NCBI GenBank assembly: GCA_903923345.1
Contig: CAIXXI010000279.1
Coordinates: 1 to 7,091, forward strand
DNA from: an uncultured Burkholderiales bacterium
Lineage (GTDB): Bacteria > Pseudomonadota > Gammaproteobacteria > Burkholderiales > Burkholderiaceae_E
DNA length: 7,091 nucleotides
Direction: 5' to 3'
The position numbers and the translations under genes were made by a program. Within the stretch, counting starts at the first letter, position 1. Every line of letters begins with the position of its first letter. A model generated the notes under the pieces. The model saw only the letters and a list, made by a program, of their open reading frames with translations. It was not told the DNA's origin and ran no database searches. Positions 1 to 6,444 of this stretch are shown here, piece after piece.

Positions 1-736
1 CGTCCTCGCCGAGATAAGCCCGGCGCACCCTCGGGTCATTCAGCAGACTGGACGCGCTGCCCTGCATCGACACCTCGCCAGACTCCATCACATAGGCGCG
101 GTGGGCGGTCTGCAAGGCGAGCTGCGCATTCTGCTCGACCAGCAAAAGGGTTGTGCCGGTTCTTGAGACCGATCGGATGACGTCGAAAATCGACGCCACC
201 ATCAGGGGTGACAAGCCCATGCTGGGTTCGTCGAGCAGCAAGAGCCTGGGTCGGCTCATCAGCGCACGCGCCATGGCGAGCATCTGCTGCTCACCGCCTG
301 ACAAGGTTCCGGCCAGCTGACTCAAACGCTCACGCAACCGCGGAAAGGTCTGCAGCATCTGTTCGAGATCAGACTGGACCGCCTTCGAGTCGTTTCGGGT
401 GAAGGCGCCCATCATCAGATTGTCGAGAACGCTCATGCGGGCAAAAACGCCGCGGCCTTCGGGGACGATCGCCATACCGAGACGGACGCGCTGATGCGCG
501 GCCATCCCGAGCAGCGACTGACCAGCGAAGCGAACCTCGCCTGCGGCCGCATCGAGTCCACCGGTGATGGCCTTGAGCGTGGTCGTTTTGCCAGCGCCAT
601 TGGCGCCGATCAGCGCGACCACTTCACCGGCCCATACCTCGAGGTCGATGCCGCGTACCGCTTCGATGCCGCCATAGCGGACTTTGAGTCCGCAGACTGA
701 CAGCATGGCGGGTGGGGAGGCCCCGGCTTCAGGCAT
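1..736 (-). CDS. livF: Branched-chain amino acid ABC transporter, ATP-binding protein LivF (3' end cut by window)
   Basis: This is one of two cytoplasmic ATPases that power a LivHMGF-type importer. Counting from the ATG at 736, the Walker A motif GANGAGKT is at residues 44-51, the ABC signature LSGGEQQ at 145-151 and Walker B LLLLDEP at 165-171. The usual Q-loop and switch-histidine positions read VPEGRG and VEQN, as is normal for LivF and different from LivG. The frame is open to position 1 and the last visible residues, AYLGED, match the usual C-terminal end, so only a few codons are missing. The start is uncertain. ATG 736 overlaps the livG stop by 8 nt, the same arrangement as livH/livM. 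ATG 706, ten codons later, gives the more typical N-terminus MLSVCGLKVRYGG and lies 22 nt after livG. Neither has a strong ribosome binding site. The family call is firm; the exact substrate (Leu/Ile/Val or another amino acid) is inferred. Confidence 0.95.
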   Translation of the reverse strand, partial: MPEAGASPPAMLSVCGLKVRYGGIEAVRGIDLEVWAGEVVALIGANGAGKTTTLKAITGGLDAAAGEVRFAGQSLLGMAAHQRVRLGMAIVPEGRGVFARMSVLDNLMMGAFTRNDSKAVQSDLEQMLQTFPRLRERLSQLAGTLSGGEQQMLAMARALMSRPRLLLLDEPSMGLSPLMVASIFDVIRSVSRTGTTLLLVEQNAQLALQTAHRAYVMESGEVSMQGSASSLLNDPRVRRAYLGED

Positions 737-1514
737 GGGCTGCACCGAGGTAGGCTTCAATCACCTTCGGATTGCGCCGAACGGCTTCGGGCTCGTCTTC
801 GGCAATCAGGCTGCCGTTTTCAAGCACGCTGACCCGATCACACAGTCCCAGCACCAGTTTCACATCATGTTCGATCAGCAGCAGGCTGACCCCACTGGCC
901 TGAATGCGCAGCAGCAGCTCGCGCAAAGAACGCTTTTCCGTGGCGTTCATGCCAGCGGCTGGCTCGTCCAGTGCGAGCAGTCTGGGCTCGGTGGCCAGGG
1001 CACGCGCAATTTCCAGCCTGCGCTGGTCGCCGTAGGACAGGGTCCGGGCAGGCGCGTCGGCCATGCCGGCGATGCCGACCTCTTCGAGCAGTCGGCGGGC
1101 CTGCATGCGAATCGCGACTTCCTCACGCCGCTGGCCCGGTGTGCGCAGCATGGCAGCCCAGGCGCCGCAGCCGGTGCGAACATGTCGCCCGACCATGACA
1201 TTTTCCAGCGCAGTCATGGCCCCGAACAGGCGAATGTTCTGAAAGGTGCGTGCAATGCCCGCTCGCGCGACCTGGTGCGCCGATGCGGGCAGGTATTCAA
1301 CACCATCGAGTTCGAAGCGGCCCTCGTCGGGCGCCGAAAGACCGGTGATCAGGTTGAACAGGGTGGTTTTGCCGGCACCATTCGGGCCGATCAGGCCATG
1401 CACATGACCGCGCTCGATGGACAGGCTGACGCCCGACAGCGCCTGCAGGCCGCCGAAGCGCTTTGAGACGCCCTCCAGTTTGAGCAGCGGCGCAAGGGTT
1501 CCAGTGGTGCTCAT
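729..1514 (-). CDS. livG: Branched-chain amino acid ABC transporter, ATP-binding protein LivG
   Basis: This is the second ATPase of the importer, 261 residues and of usual length. It shows Walker A GPNGAGKT at residues 43-50, the Q-loop glutamine in RTFQNIRLF (Q92), a signature motif LSYGDQRR at 159-166, Walker B LLALDEP at 179-185 and the switch histidine in IEHD (H216). The LivG-type sequence RTFQNIRLF and the ending EAYLG separate it from LivF. I chose the ATG at 1514 because its ATGA overlaps the livM stop codon by 4 nt, the classic coupled junction, and because the protein then begins a few residues before the conserved core LLKLEGVSKRFGG. An in-frame ATG at 1586 would add 24 residues lying inside livM and looks like read-back. 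There is no strong Shine-Dalgarno sequence, which fits translational coupling to livM. It acts on the inner face of the cytoplasmic membrane with LivH, LivM and LivF. Confidence 0.96.
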   Translation of the reverse strand: MSTTGTLAPLLKLEGVSKRFGGLQALSGVSLSIERGHVHGLIGPNGAGKTTLFNLITGLSAPDEGRFELDGVEYLPASAHQVARAGIARTFQNIRLFGAMTALENVMVGRHVRTGCGAWAAMLRTPGQRREEVAIRMQARRLLEEVGIAGMADAPARTLSYGDQRRLEIARALATEPRLLALDEPAAGMNATEKRSLRELLLRIQASGVSLLLIEHDVKLVLGLCDRVSVLENGSLIAEDEPEAVRRNPKVIEAYLGAAHA

Positions 1515-2641
1515 CGTGGCGAGTCGGGCGCTTGTACCGCGGGTGGCAGGCCACGGGTTTTTCGGTTTTTGCCGGGCGCTGGCCACAGCCCCTGAGGGCG
1601 ATACAGCATGACGGCCACCATCGCCGTGCCAAAGAGCAGCATGCGCAGCGCCTCGGGTGCAATCACCTCATGGCCGAACACAGACTCCTGCAGCGGCTTG
1701 GCCAGATGCCTCAGGGCTTCAGGCAGACCTGCCAGCAGCACTGCACCGAGAATGACGCCCGGCACATGGCCCATGCCGCCCAGAACCACCATGGTCACGA
1801 TGACCACCGATTCCATCAGGTTGAAACTTTCCGGCGAGACAAAGCCCTGAAAGGATGCAAACAGCGCGCCGGCCACCCCACCGAACGAGGCCCCCAGAGC
1901 AAAGGCGATGAGCTTCACATTGCGGGTATTGATGCCCATCGATTGCGCGGCCAGTTCGTCGTCGCGTATCGCCATCCAGGCCCGTCCCAGCCGGGAGTCC
2001 TGCAGGCGGACAGTCAGCACGATGATCGCGATGGCAATCACCAGGAACAGGTAGTAGTACAGGTGTACCGACGGGATTTCGATCCCGAAGCCGATCTGGG
2101 TGCGGCCCAGATTGATGCCCCCAAGCGTGATCGGGTCGATGTTGCCGATGCCTTGTGGGCCATTGGTGAGATTCAAGGGCGCATTCAGGTTGTTGAGAAA
2201 GATCCGTATGATTTCGCCAAAGCCCAGGGTCACGATCGCGAGGTAGTCGCCGCGCAGGCGAAGGGTCGGTGCGCCCAGCAGGATGCCGAACAGTGCGGCG
2301 ATCCCGGCACCCAGTGGCAGGATCAGCCAGATCGAGTGGTGCAGCCCGTCCGGAAAGAGAGTCTGGATGAACTCGAAGTTGTCAGCCAGATGCGGCGAGG
2401 CGAGCAGCGCGTAAAGGTAGGCGCCCACTGCGTAGAACGCGATATATCCCAGATCGAGCAGGCCTGCGTAGCCCACCACGATGTTGAGCCCCAGTGCCAG
2501 CATCACGTAGAGCAGCGCGAAGTCGATGACACGCACCCAGGCATTGCCCTGGGTTCCAACCGCAAAGGGCAAAAGCGCCAGGGCCACTGCGATGGCCACA
2601 ATCGCAGCACTGCGCGCACCGCCCGGCCAGCGCTCAGGCAC
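1511..2641 (-). CDS. livM: Branched-chain amino acid ABC transporter, permease LivM
   Basis: This is an inner-membrane permease of the BPD_transp_2 family, 376 residues, which pairs with LivH to form the transport channel. The N-terminus has a hydrophobic segment (about residues 11-29), then the typical LivM sequence GLNIVVGYAGLLDLGYIAF at about 51-69. Further membrane segments are at about 104-124, 193-211, 243-265, 277-304 and 330-346. The cytoplasmic loop that contacts the ATPases (EAA-like, GRAWMAIRDDELAAQSMGIN) is at 219-238. The start is GTG at 2641. The first eight bases, GTGCCTGA, contain the livH stop, giving an 8-nt overlap. The next in-frame methionine (residue 47) would remove the first membrane segment, so GTG is preferred. 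The C-terminal 25 residues are polar and proline-rich, and their last codons overlap the livG start. The call is firm; the substrate is not proven by sequence. Confidence 0.95.
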   Translation of the reverse strand: MPERWPGGARSAAIVAIAVALALLPFAVGTQGNAWVRVIDFALLYVMLALGLNIVVGYAGLLDLGYIAFYAVGAYLYALLASPHLADNFEFIQTLFPDGLHHSIWLILPLGAGIAALFGILLGAPTLRLRGDYLAIVTLGFGEIIRIFLNNLNAPLNLTNGPQGIGNIDPITLGGINLGRTQIGFGIEIPSVHLYYYLFLVIAIAIIVLTVRLQDSRLGRAWMAIRDDELAAQSMGINTRNVKLIAFALGASFGGVAGALFASFQGFVSPESFNLMESVVIVTMVVLGGMGHVPGVILGAVLLAGLPEALRHLAKPLQESVFGHEVIAPEALRMLLFGTAMVAVMLYRPQGLWPAPGKNRKTRGLPPAVQAPDSPR

Positions 2642-3563
2642 GGTCAGCGACGCGCTCGCCCATCAAACCGGACGGCCTGAAGATCAGCACGACAATCAGA
2701 ACCATGAAAGCGAAGATGTCCTGGTACTGGCTGCCCAGGAATCCGCCGGTGAGATCTCCGATATAGCCCGCTCCCAGGCTCTCGATGATGCCCAGCAGCA
2801 GCCCACCCAGCACCGCACCGCCGAGGTTCCCGATGCCGCCGAGCACCGCAGCGGTGAAGGCCTTGAGTCCCGGGATGAAGCCCATGCTGAACTGGACGAT
2901 GTTGTAGTTCAGGGCGATCAGCACGCCCGCGGTTGCGGCCAGTGCCGCCCCGATTGCGAAGGTCACTGCAATGACGCGGTGGGTATCGACGCCCATCCAT
3001 TGCGCCACCTGCGGATTTTCGGCGGTTGCCCGCATGCTTCGACCGAGTGGTGTGCGATTCACAAGGAGCAGCAGCCCGGCCATCAGAACGCCCGCGACGA
3101 TCAGGATCAGCAATTGTTTGGGGGCGAGCAGGGCGCCTGCGATCGGGATCGGATCGGTGGGCAGCAGGTCTGGAAAGACAATCGGATTGGGCTTCCAGAG
3201 GATCATCGCCAGCGTCTGGATCACGATCGACACGCCGATGGCGGTGATCAGCGGCGCCAGCCGAGGCGCATTGCGAAGCGGTCGATAGGCAATCCGTTCG
3301 ATGGCCAATGCCAGCAGGACGCAGGCCGGAATCGCTGCAAGCAGTGCGATCAGCAGCACGACCGGTCCTGGCAGGCTGGATGAGGCCAGCAGACTGGTCA
3401 CCGTGACCGCCACCATTGCGCCGATCATCAGCACATCACCATGGGCGAAGTTGATCAGCTGCAACACGCCATAGACCATGGTGTAGCCCAGCGCCACCAG
3501 GGCATAGACACTGCCCAGCACCAGCCCGTTCAGAATCTGCTGCAGCAGGATATCGAGGTGCAT
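2634..3563 (-). CDS. livH: Branched-chain amino acid ABC transporter, permease LivH
   Basis: This is the first gene of the importer operon. It encodes a 309-residue polytopic permease of the BPD_transp_2 family. The LivH hallmark GLVLGSVYALVALGYTMVYG lies at residues 13-32 and is followed by LINFAHGD at 36-43. The EAA-like loop facing the ATPases begins at GRSMRATAENPQVAQWMG (174-191). Glycine-rich membrane segments follow (about 198-218 and 233-262), with a last helix near 283-296. The length is normal for LivH and too short for the urea permease UrtB, which argues against a urea transporter. The ATG at 3563 sits directly before the conserved MHLDILLQQILNG start. The sequence ahead of it has only a weak CAGG-like ribosome binding site. 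A rho-independent terminator lies 62 nt upstream (3626-3653), so the operon promoter should fall in about 3564-3625. I see no convincing -35/-10 pair there; a TACACT hexamer is the best -10 candidate. No binding-protein gene precedes it. Confidence 0.95.
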   Translation of the reverse strand: MHLDILLQQILNGLVLGSVYALVALGYTMVYGVLQLINFAHGDVLMIGAMVAVTVTSLLASSSLPGPVVLLIALLAAIPACVLLALAIERIAYRPLRNAPRLAPLITAIGVSIVIQTLAMILWKPNPIVFPDLLPTDPIPIAGALLAPKQLLILIVAGVLMAGLLLLVNRTPLGRSMRATAENPQVAQWMGVDTHRVIAVTFAIGAALAATAGVLIALNYNIVQFSMGFIPGLKAFTAAVLGGIGNLGGAVLGGLLLGIIESLGAGYIGDLTGGFLGSQYQDIFAFMVLIVVLIFRPSGLMGERVADRA

Positions 3564-3625
3564 GGGCCTGAGTGCATCGTCGTCAACCGGCGCAGTGTAC
3601 CGATTACGGAGCAGGCAATCCGATC

Positions 3626-3653
3626 AAAAAAATCCCCGGATCAGGTCCGGGGA
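3626..3653 (-). terminator. Rho-independent terminator ahead of the liv operon
   Basis: On the minus strand, a perfect 8-bp GC-rich stem (TCCCCGGA paired with TCCGGGGA, bases 3633-3640 with 3646-3653) encloses a 5-nt loop. Seven consecutive T residues (3626-3632) follow directly. This is a textbook intrinsic terminator in the direction of the liv operon. It most likely ends transcripts from the cytochrome c gene, whose stop codon is 171 nt upstream, or from an unannotated small RNA in between. An open frame of 80 codons (3604-3846, minus) runs straight through it, which argues that this frame is not a gene. Confidence 0.85.
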
Positions 3654-3824
3654 CAACCAGCCAGTTCTCTTGGAACACATTCGGCCGGGGAGGAGGACTT
3701 CCGCGAAGGGCACCGATCGTCGATGCCATCGCACAAGACCACTGTGCCCCTGACGCGCGCAATGCAACAGGCCGTGTCGCTGCAAGGCGATCGGCTCCGG
3801 ATGGGCGGTTGTCCAAACCAGGAA
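3654..3824. other. Gene-free stretch between the cytochrome c stop codon and the terminator
   Basis: I can support no protein here. The short frames on both strands have low-complexity, arginine- and proline-rich products, and none has a convincing ribosome binding site. It is either a long 3' untranslated region of the cytochrome c transcript or the site of a small RNA that ends at the terminator. I see no tRNA-like fold and no insertion sequence end. Confidence 0.5.
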
Positions 3825-4139
3825 CTAGCGGGTCGACAACACCCACTTCACCAGGGTGTTGGCTTCGTCTTCGCTGACCTGGGGGTTGGCGGGCATTGGG
3901 ATTTGGCCCCAGACACCGACGCCGCCCTCGCGAACCTTCTTGGACAGCCTTGCCACAGCGTCCTTGTCGCTTGCGTACTTGGCAGCAATGTCCTTGTACG
4001 AGGGACCGATCAGCTTCTTTTCGGCTGCATGGCAGGCCATGCAGTTCTTGCTCCGGGCGAGCTCGGCGCTTGCATTCGCTGAGGCGGCAAACGTCAGGCC
4101 AAAGCAGGAGATCGATAGAGCGAGCAGTGTGCGGATCAT
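3825..4139 (-). CDS. Small periplasmic class I cytochrome c (c551/c552 type)
   Basis: This is a mono-haem electron carrier of 104 residues. The first 23 or so form a Sec signal peptide: a short basic start (MIRT), a hydrophobic core and a cleavage region around ANASA. The haem attachment motif CMACH lies at residues 33-37 (Cys33, Cys36, axial His37). Met82 in QIPMPAN is the probable sixth ligand, and the pattern from REGGVGVWG to the C-terminal helix EANTLVKWVL is typical of cytochrome c8/c551 proteins. The mature protein would be about 80 residues, the usual size. Such proteins shuttle electrons between periplasmic or membrane oxidoreductases; the partner cannot be read from this window. The ATG at 4139 gives a complete signal peptide. 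No clear Shine-Dalgarno sequence precedes it. The gene stands alone on its transcript, divergent from the Trp-rich gene and cut off from the liv operon by the terminator at 3626-3653. Confidence 0.93.
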   Translation of the reverse strand: MIRTLLALSISCFGLTFAASANASAELARSKNCMACHAAEKKLIGPSYKDIAAKYASDKDAVARLSKKVREGGVGVWGQIPMPANPQVSEDEANTLVKWVLSTR

Positions 4140-4222
4140 GGTCTATTCGCTGAAAAGGGAACGGGTTGAGCGCAGAAGGCCAGAAGTGAACCCCCTGGGG
4201 CCATCACCAGCCAACGGCGCGA

Positions 4223-4251
4223 ACCGTCGGTCAGTTGACGAAGACCGTCGG
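4223..4251. repeat. 8-bp direct repeat ACCGTCGG, 21-bp period, in a divergent promoter region
   Basis: Two exact copies of ACCGTCGG (4223-4230 and 4244-4251) lie 21 bp apart, start to start, which puts them on the same face of the helix. Between them is a small palindrome GTCAGTTGAC (4230-4239). They sit midway between the divergent starts of the cytochrome c gene and the Trp-rich gene, so they could be an operator. An 8-bp repeat can also arise by chance in GC-rich DNA, and I recognise no known regulator motif. Confidence 0.3.
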
Positions 4252-4302
4252 GCCACATGGCGTCGCTCAGAGTCGCGCGATGATACAGGCTGGCCTGTTT
4301 CC

Positions 4303-4310
4303 AGAGGAAG
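4303..4310 (+). promoter_or_regulatory. Ribosome binding site of the Trp-rich protein gene
   Basis: AGAGGAAG ends 9 nt before the ATG at 4320. It is one of the few clear Shine-Dalgarno sequences in the window and supports this short gene and its start. Confidence 0.65.
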
Positions 4311-4319
4311 TTTGCAGAC

Positions 4320-4553
4320 ATGCCCCTTCTGTGGATTGCGGTTGTGCTCGTGCTGGCCAAATGGCTCGAGGTCGGGCCGACGGCCGCATGGTCATGGTGG
4401 GTCGTGCTGACGCCGTCCATGGCTGTCGTGATCTGGTTCGAATGGCTCGAGCCGGTCTTCGGGCGAGACCGCCGGACCGTGGAGTCCGATCGACTGGAGG
4501 TTGCCCGAAAGGAGCGGCTTGCGCAGCAGTTCGATCTGCGAAAGCCGCGCTGA
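4320..4553 (+). CDS. Small Trp-rich membrane protein (TIGR04438-like)
   Basis: This is a 77-residue protein of unknown function. It has seven tryptophans (residues 5, 15, 24, 26, 27, 39 and 42), all in the N-terminal 42 residues. Two hydrophobic segments (about 3-14 and 24-40) could cross or lie along the inner membrane. They are followed by an acidic/aromatic turn (FEWLEPVFG) and a strongly charged C-terminal tail (RDRRTVESDRLEVARKERLAQQ) likely to be helical and cytoplasmic. The composition and the LxxAKWxExGP-like and WxWxxxLxP patterns match what I recall of the small Trp-rich proteins of betaproteobacteria; this is recognition, not a search. The start is supported by AGAGGAAG 9 nt upstream. 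Minus-strand frames over the same bases lack such features. It is divergent from the cytochrome c gene and convergent with ilvD, with 22 nt between stop codons, so it is probably transcribed alone. Confidence 0.85.
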   Translation: MPLLWIAVVLVLAKWLEVGPTAAWSWWVVLTPSMAVVIWFEWLEPVFGRDRRTVESDRLEVARKERLAQQFDLRKPR

Positions 4554-4575
4554 ATCAAGCCGCTCCTGCGCAGGT

Positions 4576-6261
4576 TCAGTCTTCGAACAGGTCGGTGACC
4601 GCGCCCTTGCTCGCACTGGATGCCAGTCGAGCGAACTTCGCCAGCACACCGCGTGTGTAACGGGGTTGCGGCGCCGTCCAGGCAGCGCGGCGGCGCGCAA
4701 TTTCAGCCTCGTCGACGTTCAGCTGCAGCATCAGCTGGTAGGCATCGACGGTGATGGAATCGCCCTCATTGACCAGGCCGATCAGACCGCCAACCGCTGC
4801 TTCGGGTGCGACATGGCCAACCACCATGCCCCAGGTCCCACCTGAAAAACGACCATCCGTGATCAGGGCCACCGATTCGCCCAGGCCCGCGCCGATGATG
4901 GCTGAGGTGGGCGCAAGCATCTCCGGCATGCCGGGAGCACCTTTGGGACCCAAGTAGCGCAGCACCAGCACATCGCCGGCATTGATCTGGTTGCCCATGA
5001 TGGCGGCCATGGCGGACTGCTCATCATCAAACACGCGTGCCGGGCCGGTGATGACCGGATTTTTCAGGCCGGTGATCTTGGCCACTGCGCCTTCGGGCGA
5101 GAGGTTGCCTTTGAGAATGGCCAAGTGTCCCTGCTTGTACAGGGCCTGCTCGATCGGAAAGATCACTTTCTGATCAGCACGGGGCGCAGACGGCACGTTT
5201 GCCAGTTCTTCGGCCAGCGTGCGGCCGGTGATCGTGATGCAATCGCCGTGCATGAGGCCTGCATCAAGCAGGATCTTCATGACCTGCGGGATGCCGCCTG
5301 CGCGATGCAGGTCGGTGGCGACATACTGCCCCGAGGGCTTGAGGTCGCAAATCACCGGCACGTTTTTGCGAATTCTTTCGAAGTCGTCAATGGTCCAGTC
5401 GATGCCGGCTGAATGGGCAATCGCCAGGTAATGCAGCACGGCGTTGGTCGATCCGCCGGTGGCCATGATCAGGGTCACCGCATTTTCGATGGACTTGCGC
5501 GTGACGATGTCGCGCGGGCACAAGTTCTTGCGAACCGCTTCGACCAGGACTTTCGCCGATTCACGCGCTGAGTCGGCCTTTTCAGCATCCGGGTTGGCCA
5601 TTGTCGAGGAGCCCAGCAGGCTCATGCCCAGCGCTTCGAACGAGGACGACATGGTGTTGGCGGTGTACATGCCGCCGCAGGAACCGGTGCCCGGAACCGC
5701 ATTGCGCTCGATGCCGTCGAAATCTTCTTCGCTCATGCGTCCGCGCGAGAATTCGCCGACGGCTTCGAAGATCGAGACGATGGTCAGGTCCTTGCCTTTC
5801 CAGTTGCCGGGCTTGATGGTGCCGCCATAAACGTAAATGGCCGGCACATTGGCACGCAGGATGCCCATCATGCCGCCCGGCATGTTCTTGTCGCAGCCGC
5901 CAAGGACCAGAACACCGTCCATCCATTGACCTTGCACGGCGGTCTCGATGCAGTCGCCGATGACTTCGCGCGAGATCAGCGAGTACTTCATGCCCTCGGT
6001 ACCCATCGACATGCCGTCCGAGATGGTCGGTGTGCCGAAGACCTGAGGATTGCCGCCCGCGGCCTTGACTGCATCAATGGCTGCATCAGCCAGAGGTTGC
6101 AGACCCGAGTTGCAGGGCGTGATGGTCGAATGGCCGTTGGCGATACCGATCATCGGGTTGGCAAAATCGGTCTTCTTGTAGCCCATCGCGTAATACATCG
6201 AGCGATTGGGGGCGCGGGCAACGCCTTCGGTGATGTTGCGTGAGCGGCGGTTCGCGGTCAT
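4576..6261 (-). CDS. ilvD: Dihydroxy-acid dehydratase IlvD
   Basis: This enzyme (EC 4.2.1.9) dehydrates 2,3-dihydroxy-isovalerate and 2,3-dihydroxy-3-methylvalerate to the 2-keto acids that precede valine/leucine and isoleucine. It is cytoplasmic and a complete 561 residues. Iron-sulfur cluster cysteines are visible at C50 (TPCNSG), C123 (GGCDKNMPG) and C195 (GTGSCGGMYTANTM). Asp82 (ISDG), Asp124 and Lys125 (the lysine carbamylated in this family) and Glu447 (GMPEM) fit the magnesium site. Ser473 in GRFSGGT is the expected catalytic base. The three-cysteine pattern and the length, shorter than the roughly 616 residues of the E. coli enzyme, suggest the [2Fe-2S] subgroup; this is inference. 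The ATG at 6261 is preceded by GGAG with a 7-nt spacer. The gene is divergent from lgt and has no ilv partner in the window. No obvious leader peptide rich in Val, Leu or Ile precedes it. Confidence 0.97.
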   Translation of the reverse strand: MTANRRSRNITEGVARAPNRSMYYAMGYKKTDFANPMIGIANGHSTITPCNSGLQPLADAAIDAVKAAGGNPQVFGTPTISDGMSMGTEGMKYSLISREVIGDCIETAVQGQWMDGVLVLGGCDKNMPGGMMGILRANVPAIYVYGGTIKPGNWKGKDLTIVSIFEAVGEFSRGRMSEEDFDGIERNAVPGTGSCGGMYTANTMSSSFEALGMSLLGSSTMANPDAEKADSARESAKVLVEAVRKNLCPRDIVTRKSIENAVTLIMATGGSTNAVLHYLAIAHSAGIDWTIDDFERIRKNVPVICDLKPSGQYVATDLHRAGGIPQVMKILLDAGLMHGDCITITGRTLAEELANVPSAPRADQKVIFPIEQALYKQGHLAILKGNLSPEGAVAKITGLKNPVITGPARVFDDEQSAMAAIMGNQINAGDVLVLRYLGPKGAPGMPEMLAPTSAIIGAGLGESVALITDGRFSGGTWGMVVGHVAPEAAVGGLIGLVNEGDSITVDAYQLMLQLNVDEAEIARRRAAWTAPQPRYTRGVLAKFARLASSASKGAVTDLFED

Positions 6262-6268
6262 CGCGTGT

Positions 6269-6272
6269 CTCC
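6269..6272 (-). promoter_or_regulatory. Ribosome binding site of ilvD
   Basis: GGAG on the minus strand, followed by a 7-nt spacer to the ATG at 6261. It fixes the ilvD start. Confidence 0.65.
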
Positions 6273-6297
6273 GGTTATGACGGTCAGAAAGCTGATG

Positions 6298-6325
6298 ATC
6301 TTAAGTCCGGCGGGGTCGAACGCAA
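6298..6325 (-). promoter_or_regulatory. Possible sigma-70 promoter of ilvD
   Basis: TTGCGT (6320-6325) and TAAGAT (6298-6303), read on the minus strand, are separated by 16 bp and lie about 37 nt upstream of the ilvD start. The -10 box matches the consensus at four of six positions and the -35 box at three, so this is only the best candidate in the intergenic region. Confidence 0.3.
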
Positions 6326-6399
6326 AATGAACCGACGTTCTAGTTCGTGCGGCGCAGTGGGCGCGTCCTGCGATCATGGGACAATCATCCGTTGATGGG

Positions 6400-6444
6400 A
6401 TGAACATCCATCAGATTCACGACAGTCTCCCGAGCGCACCCTGA
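6400..6444 (+). other. Possible 14-codon leader frame overlapping the lgt start
   Basis: An ATG at 6400 opens a frame of 14 codons (MNIHQIHDSLPSAP). Its TGA stop (6442-6444) shares its last base with the lgt ATG, as TGATG, an arrangement typical of translational reinitiation. The lgt start itself has no good Shine-Dalgarno sequence, so coupling would make sense. The leader also lacks a clear ribosome binding site, apart from purine-rich GATGGG directly before it, and so short a frame may be chance. Confidence 0.2.

Noticed and set aside
684..1466. Open frame of 260 codons on the plus strand, antisense to livG
   Set aside because: It has no recognisable motif, and the opposite strand carries all the ATPase motifs of LivG.
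1532..2680. Open frame of 382 codons on the plus strand, antisense to livM and as long as livM itself
   Set aside because: The predicted protein is rich in His, Gln, Arg and Asp with no recognisable domain or membrane segment. Long antisense frames of this kind are expected opposite GC-rich genes. livM on the other strand is unmistakable.
2526..3383. Open frame of 285 codons on the plus strand, antisense to livH/livM
   Set aside because: Its composition is Gln-, Asp- and His-rich with no domain; it is the shadow of permease genes whose codons are read on the other strand.
3604..3846. 80-codon minus-strand frame between cytochrome c and livH
   Set aside because: It overlaps the end of the cytochrome c gene, runs through the rho-independent terminator and has a low-complexity product.
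4136..4558. 140-codon minus-strand frame opposite the Trp-rich gene
   Set aside because: It has no recognisable domain, while the plus-strand gene has a good ribosome binding site and a family-like sequence.
4565..4574. Palindrome CCTGCGCAGG between the convergent stops of the Trp-rich gene and ilvD
   Set aside because: It has no loop and no T-tract on either side, so it is not a credible terminator; it is probably a chance GC-rich palindrome.
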